Source: Chara braunii (lineage: Eukaryota; Streptophyta; Charophyceae; Charales; Characeae). Taken from it: a stretch of DNA of 35,133 nucleotides. A program made the position numbers and the translations under genes. Positions within the stretch are counted from its first letter, which is position 1; every line of letters starts with the position of its first letter. Location of the stretch: positions 517,325 through 552,457 of the forward strand of contig BFEA01000629.1 in NCBI GenBank assembly GCA_003427395.1. Reading direction: 5' to 3'. Under the pieces are notes generated by a model. It ran no database searches, was not told where the DNA came from, and saw nothing but the letters and a program-made list of their open reading frames with translations. Shown here one piece after another: positions 20,243 through 30,342 of the stretch.

Positions 20243-20734
20243 CTAAGGGGAACATATTAGAAGGAACTGTATATCTGGAAGTCTATCTTCCCATGGAGGA
20301 GCAATCGGTGGTGCTCAGGGGTTCCTTTGGCTTCATGTATGTTCTTTTTGTATGGTGCTGACTTGATGCTTGAAAATGAACCAGTTTGATGCTCCCCATA
20401 ACATTAAGGAGCCAAGAACATATGACCTTTTTTTGTCTTTTATAGAGTTTTTTTTTCCTTTTTTTCTTTTTTTTTTAAACCACCGCTACCTTTCACAAGA
20501 AAGCTTTTGTGAAAATTTCTTTCCAGTACCCCAATTTTCAAGGACTCGAACCCCCAGATCTTTTTGGCTGGACCGGCACAAACCAAAAAGGAAAAAAAGG
20601 AGCTCTTACACTGGGTTGGTTCATTTTGGACTTGGCACGCAGCGGAAGTCCGCCATGGGAAAATGAAGCCTGGAGGTGGTGGTTTCAGAAAGAGTGTTAG
20701 TGGATCTTTGAAGATAACGCCGCCTGTTTTGGGG

Positions 20735-21206
20735 TTCGCTCCACCACTGTCCGCTATACAGAATTTTGGAGAGTTCGTGTATAGCTGTCAGAGTACCAAA
20801 AAACGGAGATTTCATGTATTGTCTGCGGCGTCGCTCCACTTACTATCCGCTATACAGCTCTCCAATTCATGAGTTCACTACAAAACACCCTAAGAGCACT
20901 ACAAGACAGCAAAACACCCTAAGAGCACTACAAGACAGCAGTTTGTCGGCCCAGACTCCAGGCGGACTATCCGATTTCGTGTTCGAACGGCGGCCTCCTT
21001 CGACCACCCTTCGAGGAGTGTCCGAGTAACGACTTTTGCAGGCTGGGAACTAAACACAAATGCAGAGTGCAATCCACGGCCGATTTCTGACAACTATACA
21101 ACGGAGTTTACTATACACAAATGTAGAGTGCGATCCACGGCCGATTTCTGACAACTATACAACGGAGTTTTCACGTGTATAGTGTATAGTTAGTGGAGCG
21201 ACGCCG
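20735..21206. repeat. Inverted repeat with two internal tandem duplications
   Basis: The arm GTCGCTCCAC (20827-20857 region, with another at about 20735-20760) matches the complement of GTGGAGCGAC at about 21192-21206, each adjoining TATAC-type sequence. Between the arms are an exact 29-bp duplication (20882-20910, 20911-20939) and a near-exact 56-bp duplication (21054-21109, 21115-21170; core CCACGGCCGATTTCTGACAA). It looks like a fold-back element; no gene. Confidence 0.6.
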
Positions 21207-21313
21207 AACTTTACAATTTTGTATAGTGTATAGTAGTGGAGCCAGACCCTTGGATACAAATTGCAATTTGCTTACTGTGTGTTTTTCTGACAACACTTCC
21301 TGACTTCACACAC

Positions 21314-21485
21314 TAAGGGCCAGATCCCACTGGCAAAGAGGATTGTAGTAAGCGTCTGAATGTGGACATGTTTGTGGACAGGTGCAGAAATTTGTGATTG
21401 ATCCACTTTTCTGCATCTCTGCGTGGAACACGTCCAGATTCAGACACTTCTTCCAATCCTCTTTGCCAATGGGATCTGGCCCTAA
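21314..21485. mobile_element. Tourist-like (PIF/Harbinger) MITE, 166 bp
   Basis: The element lies at 21317-21482. It begins GGGCCAGATCCCACTGGCAA and its other end is the near-perfect complement; the inverted repeats are about 60-80 bp long, so it is almost entirely fold-back. It is flanked by TAA on both sides (21314-21316 and 21483-21485). A 3-bp TWA duplication with GGGCC-type ends is the hallmark of Tourist-like elements. It has no coding capacity. Confidence 0.8.
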
Positions 21486-21669
21486 TAATTTCCCCGTCAT
21501 CCCATGTAGAAGCCCGCACAGTGAAATGATTGAAGTTTGTTTGAGCCTGTTTTCAGCACCTTTTAAGCCTATTTTGCTTTATGTGTCCATTTGAGTCTGT
21601 GTGAGCACTCTGAATGATGTTTTCCGTGTGTTTTTGTGCGGGCATTGCCCGCACCGCCCGTGCTAAGCT

Positions 21670-21723
21670 AGTAATAATAAAAAATTGAGCCGCAATAGTA
21701 ATAATAAAAAATTGAGCCGCAAT
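21670..21723. repeat. Exact 27-bp tandem duplication
   Basis: 21670-21696 is repeated exactly at 21697-21723; it includes AGTAATAATAAAAAATTGAG. It abuts the target-site duplication of the LINE fragment that follows. Confidence 0.95.
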
Positions 21724-22257
21724 TCTTTTTATTTTTATTTTTAATACAATGCAAAGGGGCCCAGTGGGCTTTCATTATAGGATAACCAAGTTGAGGCCGG
21801 GAATCCCTCACACAAACCAACCCGGAAAACATATGTTTGACACAGTTCACACATTAGTCCTCCCTAGGCACCAAAACCACAGGCATTGGGAGTATCTCTA
21901 GGGACAGATATGGCCGACATCAGGGCCCAAAAAGCCACACAAACCAAAATTAAAACTTAGAGACCAGAACAAAACAAAGACTACAAAACCTATAGCCACC
22001 CAGTCGAAACCATGGTTATCGTCCACCTAACTTGGCTAGGCCCTCCTGAAGCCTCTCGTTGTCCTACCTATAAGCTCCAACACAGGAAGATGCTACTATG
22101 CCTATTTAGAATGCAAAACTACTGTCCTGTCTAATGCCACAGTATGTCTCCCATCGAGACACTCTCAAGTTGGACCACTCCTTCCACCATCTATTCCCAC
22201 TGCCTGTCTACTGCGACCCCATACAACCCAGTGTCCAGGTTGGGAGCCGCAATTCTT
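21714..22257 (-). mobile_element. 5'-truncated LINE fragment with 14-bp target-site duplication (minus strand)
   Basis: The insert (21728-22243, 516 bp) is flanked by GAGCCGCAATTCTT at 21714-21727 and 22244-22257. Its left edge is the complement of an A-rich tail (TTTTATTTTTATTTTTAAT). On the minus strand the sequence before the tail contains GAGGGATTCCCGGCCTCAAC, the same motif as in the other LINE tails of this window. No reading frame of note. Confidence 0.75.
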
Positions 22258-22259
22258 CG

Positions 22260-22331
22260 AAAGTCTGTGTGGTCCCGAAATGAAAAAAAAAAAAAAAAAA
22301 AGAAAAAAAAAAGAAAGAAGAAGTCTGTGTG
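22260..22331 (+). mobile_element. Possible extremely truncated retro-insertion: about ten bases plus A-rich tail
   Basis: AAGTCTGTGTGG occurs at about 22260-22271 and again at 22320-22331. Between the copies lie only TCCCGAAATG and a long A-rich tract (about 22282-22319). This is what target-primed reverse transcription gives when it stops almost at once. Microsatellite growth between a chance duplication is the alternative. Confidence 0.45.
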
Positions 22332-22338
22332 GCGATCC

Positions 22339-22866
22339 AAAATCGTCGAAAACATCCAGCGGCCTAGCTCAGTTGGTTAGGGCCGCAAGTGGCATTCAGG
22401 AGGTTGTGGGTTCAAGCCCCATGACCGCACGTGGTGCACTTAGTGCCAACGAATTAGTGCCAACGAACTGGGATAGTCCTCTGGATGCTCCTGATCTGTA
22501 TTAGTGGAATCTATGACCAACATGGGTGTGAGTGCGAGGGCGAGTGGGTTGTGTGTGGTGTGTGGGAGAGTGTTGGCCATAGCCACTCCTGCTACTCTAT
22601 GAGGGGTGGGGGACGATGAAAAAGGGAGGCGCAGCTACTGGCAGGTCTCGGTCTTTGTGTTAGCCAGACCCCCACTGGCGGCCCCAACCCTATACCCTAA
22701 ACATCAGGGGCAGGGAGCAACATGAAATCTCCCCTTCACAGTGAGAGGAAACTATGCTTGCAGGGGTCCCCTCTAGATAGCCTTACGAGTAGGTAGTGAA
22801 AGGAAAAAAAACAGAAGGTGAGAGAAGAATATAGAAAAAAAAAATTAAAAAAAAATCGTCGAAAAC
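22339..22866 (+). mobile_element. tRNA-derived SINE with 15-bp target-site duplication
   Basis: The element (22354-22851) is flanked by AAAATCGTCGAAAAC at 22339-22353 and 22852-22866. The head is tRNA-like: A box TAGCTCAGTTGG (22365-22376), B box GGTTCAAGCCC (22409-22419), a D stem (GCTC/GGGC) and a T stem (GTGGG/CCCAT). The anticodon stem does not fold and the acceptor pairs in only five of seven positions, so it is not a working tRNA. The unrelated body ends in an A-rich tail. Transcription would be by RNA polymerase III from the internal boxes; movement would depend on a LINE. Confidence 0.85.
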
Positions 22867-24039
22867 CTTGTTTTCCACAGCCTGTGTGGCGAGCCTCTAA
22901 AGAGGGGCAAACTGCCCAAAAGAGGCTGTAAAATTTATTCTGACAGCCGTCGATTTTTTCTGCCTTTAGACAGTGGTGTGGCGAGGCCCAATTCAACGCG
23001 AGGGAGGAGAACGAAAGAAGAAGCAGAAGAATCCGCGCCTTCCTATCGAAAACGACGGGGAACCAAAAAAAAAGAAAAAAGAAAAAGAAAACGACGGGGA
23101 AGCACCCAAGCCCCCCTCTTTGTCTCTTTCTCCTTCCTCTTAGACGGTGGGCGCGGCGAGATAATCTTTCAACGTCCGCCATCTCCCCTGGCAATCGCTG
23201 CCTCTCTCTCTTTATCTGCCATGGCAATCGTTGCCTCTCTCTCTTTGCGCGGCGTGCTTTGAACACACCGGCGCAAAATCCCCAGCTGCACTACCCCGTC
23301 CTCGATCGCCCTTATGCACCGGCCTTCAGCCCCTTCCTTCCCCTGTTCACAGCGGCTCACCAACTCCGGCCTGCGGCCAATGCCGCTTAAGGGGCACGAT
23401 TAATTTTAAGACCCGATGATAATCCGGACATAATTAGATCCTCGGAAGGATGTTACCACAAAGTCGAAAAATAATATGAATCTGATATTACCTCAAGACA
23501 GATTTCTGAACTCTTTGATTTGTTTTTTTTTTTTTCTGTTTTTGGAACTCTTTCATTTGTGAGATCATGAGATGATCTCTGGCCGTCGCAATTACCTCAA
23601 AACTTTTAATTCTGTCGTTTAAATTGAGAAAGTACCAGAATGTGGAGTTGGTGACAACTACAACAAGCCCAACGCTACAGTGCCATACCACTTTCACACA
23701 TCCGCGACAGCCAATGGCAAGCCAATGGCAACACGTCCAGTGCATACCCGGTCCTGCTCTAAGATACCTTTCACTGAATCTAATGAAGCTCCCACACATC
23801 GAAATATTAGAAGTTCGATGTCTTAGCCCGCACAGTTACTTTCACCTGCCCGCAAGTGAAACATTTGAACACCTTCCAGCCTTCTGGCTATGCGCAAGGC
23901 AGAACACCTTCCATGTAACAGTTAATAACCAGATCAGGAGCTAGAATTCTACCCAATAGTACAATGCTAGTGAATATTACTCGCTAAGACACAAACGAAT
24001 TCATGTATATATTAGAAAAAGAGTACTAAATTTTATCCC
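22867..24039. other. Gene-free stretch with short duplications
   Basis: No gene is supported. TGTGTGGCGAG-type motifs recur near 22331, 22885 and 22977, and a segment containing GGCAATCG.TGCCTCTCTC is duplicated at about 23189-23212 and 23225-23248. The short plus-strand frame at 23624-23944 has no recognisable domain. The last part is the 3' flank of the kinase gene; no canonical AATAAA stands out. Confidence 0.4.
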
Positions 24040-26923
24040 TCACTCTAGGAGCACCTCGAGATGCTCTTGTGACTCAGCATCATCGTCCTTGCAGATGGCA
24101 TCCTCTGCCTCTGACATCGCCAGAAGGTACTCCATGTCCATTGTTCTGATCAAGAAGTCCCATCCTACATCCAGAAACATGCTGTGGAAGCGCTGCACAA
24201 CAGCTCGCATTGCCGGCCTTGACCCATACTCCTCATGCACACATTCCCCCGCCAGTCTGAAAGTGTTCGTCACCATTTGCCTCGTAGAATCTTCCGCCAT
24301 CTCATCCCACAAAGAGCGGTCAAGAATAGCACGTGGCATGTCCAGGCTTGGGTCTTGGGCTTTTTCACCGTGATCTCGAAGGAAAGGCTTCACCCAGTCC
24401 ACCAGTGTCTGCCATCCCACCCCACACGGCGCCCGTGTGACCACCTTCCTTCCCGTCAGCAGCTCCAGTACAAGAACCCCAAAGGAGTACACGTCGTTCT
24501 TCTCCGACAGCTCGCCTCTCAGCATGTACTCGGGCGACATGTACCCAAAGGTGCCACCAATGTGAGATGTGATCACAACATGGTCGTGTCCTGTGTCCAA
24601 CACCCTCTCCCCTATGGCCGCCAATCCGAAGTCAGTGATGACTACATGGAGTGTGTCCCCACAGCCATCGGCAAGCAGGACGTTGCTGCTCTTGATGTCA
24701 CGATGGATGATGGGAGCCTTGGCATCATCGTGTAGATACTGGAGCCCCCTGGCAATCTGGAAGGCAATGCTCATGCGCTCCTGGAGAGTGAGTGGGGGAG
24801 GACAATCCAACTCAATGCTCAGCTGCTTATCAGTGTTAGGAGATAACCGCTCGTGCAAGCACCCCCCTGGGAAGTAGGTGTACACCAAGATGCATTGATT
24901 GCCCTCCTGGCAGTAACCAGTGAGCTGGATGAGATTGACGTGATTAACTGCACTGAGAGTGTTCACCTCCGCCACGAACTGGTTCCGTTTGGTGTCCGTT
25001 AGCTCGCCGGCCATCANCTTGATCGCCACATCCTTCCCATCGAGCGAACCCTTGTAGACTTTCCCAAATGACCCTCTGTTCCCGATTTGATGANTCGAGC
25101 TAAAATTGTCCGTGCAATCCGATAGAGTTTTTATCCCGAACTGCTGGNCGCGTGACGGCCTCAGTCCCCAGAAATCCACAGCAGTGCAGTCCCGCGGAGC
25201 TGAAGTCCTCGNCCGGCCAGCAACGGCAGAGTTGTGATTGACCTGTTCCAGAGCTCGACGTCGACGCTTTCTGGCCACGCAAACCCACACAAATGCCCAA
25301 GTTGCTATTGCTACTGCTAGAAATATCGAAGGAACAACTACAATAAAGTAAGTCCATGGATCGAATCCCGAGCCCCAGGAGGAGGGTACAATAACTATTA
25401 CGAAATAGATCATGCCTGCCAGTACTGACGAAAACAGATTAACCGGNAAATACTCTAGTCGATATAAACGAAGATGAAATCTACGTGAATTTTCGCCTGC
25501 CAGTGCTCGCGGCCAGTACCGTTCCTCTTCACAACGGCTCAGTTCCGACCTGTTGAGCGGAGCGAGATACACGCTGCCATCGCTGGTTCCAACGTAGAGG
25601 CTTAAGCCGTCGACGTTGTCACCAAGTGCCAATGCCGTAACATCCGCTACGCCGAAATAACGTGGGAGGGCCGACCTGAATCCAATCACGCCGCATGCCC
25701 TTCCCATCGGTCTGCAGAGTACGAAGACCGCAACTGTACCGTTTGCGGCTGTGGACACGTACTGATGACATCCTTGACTCGTTGCGACGACGTCTACCGC
25801 TCTCCGATGGAGCAAATGGGCAGGTGGTGATATCGTATAGTGGTGGAAATGTCCACGTTGTATCGTCCACGCGAACAACCAGTCAGTAGAAGTCACGGAG
25901 TACAGGCAACTGCCGTCCGCTAGAAGGCTTCCAGATTGGAACTCCTCGTTAGGATCGATAGGATCACTCGGCAATCCGATATTCTGAGGGGATATCGGGT
26001 TCGGATTGCCGTTTGGAAGTCCGACATCGTTAACCGTGACGTTCAGTAATGCGGAATCAGATTGCAAATAGTAAAGAAAACCCTTGTTAGGCTCTAACGC
26101 CCACGCCTGGGACAATTTGCTCAAAGGGGGAGATGACAATCGAGAGCCGTCGGCGAGAGACAAAGAAGTGAACACGGAGTCGTTGTCAGTCCGAGATCTG
26201 GTCCCACTGTCCCATACTTCTTTTGGATCTCCATTCGCTACGCTCAAGACGAGATGCATCCCATCTTTCGACAGACCCATTCCTGTCACGTGAGCCCCTC
26301 CAAAGTCCGCTGGTTCGCACTTTTGTCCCGTTCGGCTGCCCGTATGGCCACATGTGACTTATTAAGGAGTCGTCGTCCTCCTCCGGGCTCGAACTGCCGT
26401 TGCCGTCCTGCATCTGCGATAAGTTTAGTCTCCTAATCGACAACGCCCGATCCTCGAGATCACCATCCACTTGGCAGTACCGGTGCAGGACGTAATACAG
26501 TTCCCCCGAACCGACCACCAGGCTCGTAATTTCGGTCCGGCAATCTTTCCCCGCAGTCCCATTCGCCCACGGGGTATGCCACGTCACGCGCGTGATGGAG
26601 CCGTTAACGAGCTGCGAATGGTCTATCTGCCGCTCTTGCTGCGGCGCTGCTGGAGTGGCACTCGTCGACTCCTGAAGAAGGCGATCGCTCTCGTGCCAGC
26701 TAAGCTTCGAGGTACTTCTTCCCCACTGCCCGGTTCTATGAATTGATCCCTCTCCCCCTGTGAATACGAGGAGGAGACAACAGCCGCACATAACTGTGGC
26801 CGCTATTGTCATCAAAAGGCCTAGTATGACCAACCGCATCTGGGCAAAGAAACGGACACGACGACGCCTGCAATGATCATAGAAAGCGGTGTAATGGTCC
26901 CTAACAGGATAGAGGAGCTTCAT
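24040..26923 (-). CDS. Receptor-like protein kinase (RD type), one apparent frameshift
   Basis: Membrane receptor kinase of the plant RLK/Pelle type, about 960 residues, no intron needed. The first ATG is at 26923. A hydrophobic segment follows about 28 residues in (about 30-55, after a basic RRRRVRFF). The ectodomain has several N-x-S/T sites and repeated strand-turn units (GMGLSKDGMHLVLSVANG, LYVGTSDGSVYLAPL) like a beta-propeller. In the second frame (codons numbered from 26289) two hydrophobic stretches (about 286-303 and 312-339) precede RKRRRR. Kinase features: glycine loop GNRGSFGKV (403-411), VAIK lysine 424, glutamate 441, HRD 529-531, DFG 553-555, SPE 585-587, DVYSFG 599-604. All catalytic residues are present. 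The frame breaks at a TTTT run (26321-26324; AAAA on the coding strand); with three bases the reading joins smoothly. Five N bases leave five residues unknown. Ligand unknown. Confidence 0.85.
26321..26324 (-). other. Frameshift site in the receptor kinase gene
   Basis: Upstream the frame reads PYGQPNGTK; downstream the other frame reads CEPADFGGAHVTGMG. One base too many in this four-base homopolymer explains the break. Assembly error is more likely than decay because the kinase downstream has no stop in 749 codons. Confidence 0.7.
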
Positions 26924-27350
26924 ATCCCCAACTCCCCCCCTCGCTGAGGATTGGCGTGAGAAACCCCTCCTCCCCAAGCAAACCGTTTCTCTACTGCCCG
27001 AACTGAAGTCGCCTTCCCTTACCGAGAGCTACAGGTCCCCACCCACTCTGGATACGCAACTCACACAAGTTAGCGCATACTCACATTCGTTAGATTACTT
27101 GAACTGAATCCATCCCTGAATATGGCCAAATGCGTCCAGCAAAGACCCAGTGGGAGTATATGCCGTTGCTGAATTAGCACTCTAACGCTGACTGGCTGTG
27201 GTGCATATGGAGCGTCGACCAATCTCTTCCATTCTGCGAGCCATCCGCAGCAACGTAGCGACACAAAGCACGGTCAGTCCTCGCTGTCTACGATGAAAAA
27301 AGAGCAATACCAGTAGGCATTGAGAGGCACCATCACTCATTTCCCACCCA
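26924..27350 (-). promoter_or_regulatory. Upstream region of the receptor kinase gene
   Basis: The kinase frame is open upstream of its first ATG as far as about 26977, but only non-ATG codons could start there. Beyond that no reading frame is supported. I see no clear TATA box. The fold-back element at 27351 sets the distal limit, about 430 bp from the start codon. Confidence 0.35.
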
Positions 27351-27676
27351 AACAGCCATTTCGTCAAAACGGACATATTATATTTTTTGAACGAAATCAA
27401 AACTGACTTTTTTTGCCAAAATCCGGTCGGAATTTTTTGATCCTGGGGTCCGGCCCCCCCTGGTCTGTGGTTGAGACCAAATACATTTTTTATTTTATTT
27501 TATTTCTTTTATTTTTTTTTGTATCTGGTCTCAACCATAGACAAGGGGGGTCCGACGTTTTGGGAACGCCAGACCCCCAAGAGCAAAAAATTCCGACCAG
27601 ATTTTGGCAAAAAAGATCAGTTTTGATTTCGTTCAAAAAATATAATATGTCCGTTTTGACGAAATGGCTGTTCCCA
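27347..27676. mobile_element. Fold-back (MITE-like) element, best copy of the family
   Basis: The element is 27351-27672. Ends are AACAGCCATTTCGTCAAAAC and its exact complement; the inverted repeats run about 110 bp with few mismatches. CCCA flanks it on both sides (27347-27350, 27673-27676), a candidate 4-bp duplication. As in the copy at 219-574, the inner ends carry GGGGGTCCG-type palindromes and the centre folds on GGTCTCAACCA. The low divergence between arms suggests recent movement. It lies just upstream of the kinase gene. Confidence 0.85.
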
Positions 27677-28238
27677 TGCAAACACGCTTGCCGGTGATAA
27701 GCAAGCGGACTGGTGCCCCCCAGAATAGAAGGGGCTGTGTGTGTGTTGTAAGAAAAGAAAAAAAAAGACGTTAACGATCCAAAGGTGAAGGAAAAAAAAA
27801 AAAAAAAACCGGTGAATGGATCTCTAGAACTCATCCGCCCCCTGCCACCATTCCTATCTTTGCCCCGCTGTTGCTGCCTCAATGACGTTCCCGAGGAGGT
27901 CGAAAGATCACGGCGGTCTTAACGTGAACTAGGCGAAGGTAAAAAACCAGTGGGCGGTACACGCCGCGTTTGCTCACGCCAAATCAAAGACTGGCTGCAG
28001 ACGGTTCATGAAGACGCAGTTGCGTTGTAACTGACAAAATGATAATCGAAGTCAGAAAGTAAGTACACGGGACACGTGGCGACGGGAGAACCACCAGCCC
28101 TGTACCATCAAAAGAGGAGGCATCACTCTGGCGGGACATATCTGACTGTACCCTTCAACACATCCATGAAGATATGCCAGGGAACAGCGTGACAAGTGAA
28201 CATGTTCTCACAACGAGCGCTCGAGGGCGCACAGCCGG

Positions 28239-28275
<37 letters not shown>

Positions 28276-28543
28276 AGAGGGGGTGGAGAGGCGGACGGAC
28301 TGTAAGGTACTCTCGATGGGGTGGCTACCGTATAACGGAACTCCGTCGAGTAACGTCGAGTATAACATACGATTCTAGTATAGAAGCACAAAGTAGTGCA
28401 CGGCTAGAGCCGTGGATGGGGTGTATGCTATGGCGATGGAGTTGCATTGCCCCGCCAATGTGACAACCGACGGTGACAAAGCCGATGGCGCCTGGAGGCG
28501 CGCCCTTACCCCGGACTGGTTTTATCGCCATCCATATTCAGAC
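27677..28543. repeat. Gene-free stretch with (GC)n/(GA)n repeat
   Basis: No gene is supported. A GC run (28239-28252) leads into a GA run (28252-28279). A-rich runs lie at 27748-27765 and 27792-27808. Frames crossing the GA run are repeat artefacts. Confidence 0.6.
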
Positions 28544-28635
28544 GGCACTTCTACCTTTTCACAAACGCACACACACAGAAAGAACGGCACTTCTCCCTTT
28601 TCACAAACGCACACAAACAGAAAGAGCGAGTGGGG

Positions 28636-28675
<40 letters not shown>
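28544..28675. repeat. 42-bp tandem duplication followed by (GA)n
   Basis: Copies at 28544-28585 and 28586-28627 share GGCACTTCT.CCTTTTCACA and ACGCACACA.ACAGAAAGA. A GA run follows at 28638-28675. Confidence 0.85.
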
Positions 28676-28678
<3 letters not shown>

Positions 28679-28879
28679 GGGGAAGAAAGTGTACAGCCGC
28701 TGTCGTTTGTGTCAAGGCATGTTAGCAGCGTTCTCGTAGTGCGGCTAGCCGTGCTTTGCGAGGCCAATGCATGGATGGGGCCTCAATTCAACAACCGCTG
28801 AGTGTGGAGGTGGTAGCGTGTCCTGCCAGCTGCAACCACAGAGATGAAGTCGGGATTTTCATATCTGTGGAGTGGTGAA

Positions 28880-29160
28880 ACGAGACCTACGCACAAGTAG
28901 CGGCCAATGGCAGCTAGAGGAGTTTGTGTTTGTATCCCTCGGAGTGCTTCTTATTTGTCCATGTTCACACGGCATCGACAGCCAGGAACGGACCGACGGA
29001 GATGTGGGGGCCGACAGCTGTGTCTGTCATCGTGCCGACAGCTGTGTCTGTCATCGTGTCTGGGCGGCACGATGTATTTGTGAAAGAGAAAAGGCAAGAA
29101 GAACATGTTCATACAAACAAATACGCACCCCGTAAACGACTGCGTGCCCCCTCGCGCGCG

Positions 29161-29204
<44 letters not shown>

Positions 29205-29280
29205 GGGAACGAGACCTACGCACAAGCAGCGGCCAATAGCAGCTAGAGGAGTTTCTGTTTGTATCCTCGGAGTGCTTCGT
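28880..29280. repeat. 70-bp direct repeat flanking a 24-bp tandem duplication and (GA)n
   Basis: 28880-28950 recurs at 29209-29279 (ACGAGACCTACGCACAAG, GCGGCCAAT.GCAGCTAGAG). Between them is an exact 24-bp tandem duplication (29010-29033, 29034-29057; core CCGACAGCTGTGTCTGTCAT) and a GC/GA repeat (29153-29201). The spacing of similar GA blocks at 28252, 28638 and 29163 hints at an old local duplication. Confidence 0.8.
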
Positions 29281-29284
29281 CTTT

Positions 29285-30342
29285 GGCCTGGACCCCACAG
29301 GTTTCCGGAGAGGAAAAACTTCGCCGCAGAACATTTCCGCCACCGGACAGCCCTCCGTGGAGTCCTTGGAAGGACGTTTTTTTCCTCCAAGACTGGGCGT
29401 CCGGGGAACCCACAACCCGAATTTTGTGGCGTGGAAATACGGAATTTTCTGTTTTCACATGGTTTCCCGACTGGAGAGGGCAGGGGGGCGTCGCATCTCG
29501 AATATTTTCAAGGTTGAAAATAAGAGGCTAGCGCAGTGGGTACACCCATTAACTGTTGAAAATACAGACCCGTGTTCAAATCCAGATCATGATAGAACCA
29601 CTTGGTGAGTAAAGTTGTAAAACCAACTATTTCTGAATTGCCTGGGGCCGGTCAGGTGATATCTCAAGGCGATCGCCCTTTCTTTAAAAAAAAGAAAAGG
29701 AATATTTTCAAGGTTGCAGTCTCCACTTACCCTTCTCCACTTTGCACCTGAAGATACACGCTCGCCTGTTCCAATGGTCAAAAAGTGACGAGTTTCGAGT
29801 CTCCGTGGAAGAGTTTGCCCGCGGAAGAGTTTGCCCGCGGAATGACGGGACCCCACCGGAGTGGCTGAAAAAGCCGGTTTACACGGACCACGAGCTTCGA
29901 AAGGCTGGAAACTGGAGATGGACCAGATGGTGGTCGCTGATGTCCAGCCTTGCGCCTGTTTCAGTTGTCCTTCCTATTGGGCGACAACAGCATGTCCGTA
30001 GCCCTTTCCAATTGGACCAGGGAACAGCTTCGGGCGGACAATGGATGGGTTGGCGAGGAGTTTCCAACCATGGACATGCCCCCCCCCCTCCTCCCCCCTA
30101 TTCTTTGGAAAGGGCACAAACATACGGGCCGAAACTCCTCCACAGCCACTTTTCCGACCCAAAACCGATGTGAAAACAAAAAATGTGGCTTTTCCAGATA
30201 CCAGTTTCCAGGCTGTTGGGTCCCAGAAAACCTCACCGCNGTCCNAAAATCGGCTTTCCGTAGGGCCTGCTTTGTTTGATGGAGTCCGAGATAAGCTTTT
30301 CCANGCCGGCTTTTCCACGGTTTTTCCCTGTGGGTCCAGGCC
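29285..30342. mobile_element. Terminal-inverted-repeat element with a nested SINE
   Basis: The left end GGCCTGGACCCCACAGG (29285-29301) matches the complement of the right end CCTGTGGGTCCAGGCC (30327-30342). Both subterminal parts carry GGAAAAAC and further in TGTTTTCACAT (29454 and, inverted, 30171). It contains a SINE at 29517-29700, inserted later. No transposase frame. N bases at 30240, 30245 and 30304. A clear target-site duplication was not found, so the limits are provisional. Confidence 0.55.
29501..29716 (+). mobile_element. tRNA-derived SINE with 16-bp target-site duplication
   Basis: The element (29517-29700, 184 bp) is flanked by AATATTTTCAAGGTTG at 29501-29516 and 29701-29716. 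It has a canonical A box TAGCGCAGTGG (29529-29539) and a B box TGTTCAAATCC (29573-29583, one mismatch to consensus). It ends in an A-rich tail (AAAAAAAAGAAAAGG). It interrupts the inverted-repeat element around it, so it is the younger of the two. Confidence 0.85.

Noticed and set aside
22359-22429. Functional tRNA gene
   Set aside because: A and B boxes and the T arm are good, but the anticodon stem does not pair and the piece is the head of a longer insert with target-site duplications.
22736-23266. A 176-codon minus-strand protein
   Set aside because: Phe-rich and Arg-rich tracts come from A-rich and GA-rich sequence, and it runs into the SINE tail and its target-site duplication.
24235-24877. 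Plus-strand frames of 166 and 102 codons within the kinase gene
   Set aside because: Antisense shadows of the conserved kinase domain.
26186-26977. A separate 263-codon membrane protein gene
   Set aside because: Its last 40 or so codons are the wrong frame of the kinase gene. It is the N-terminus of the receptor kinase, and its first in-frame codon here is TTG, not ATG.
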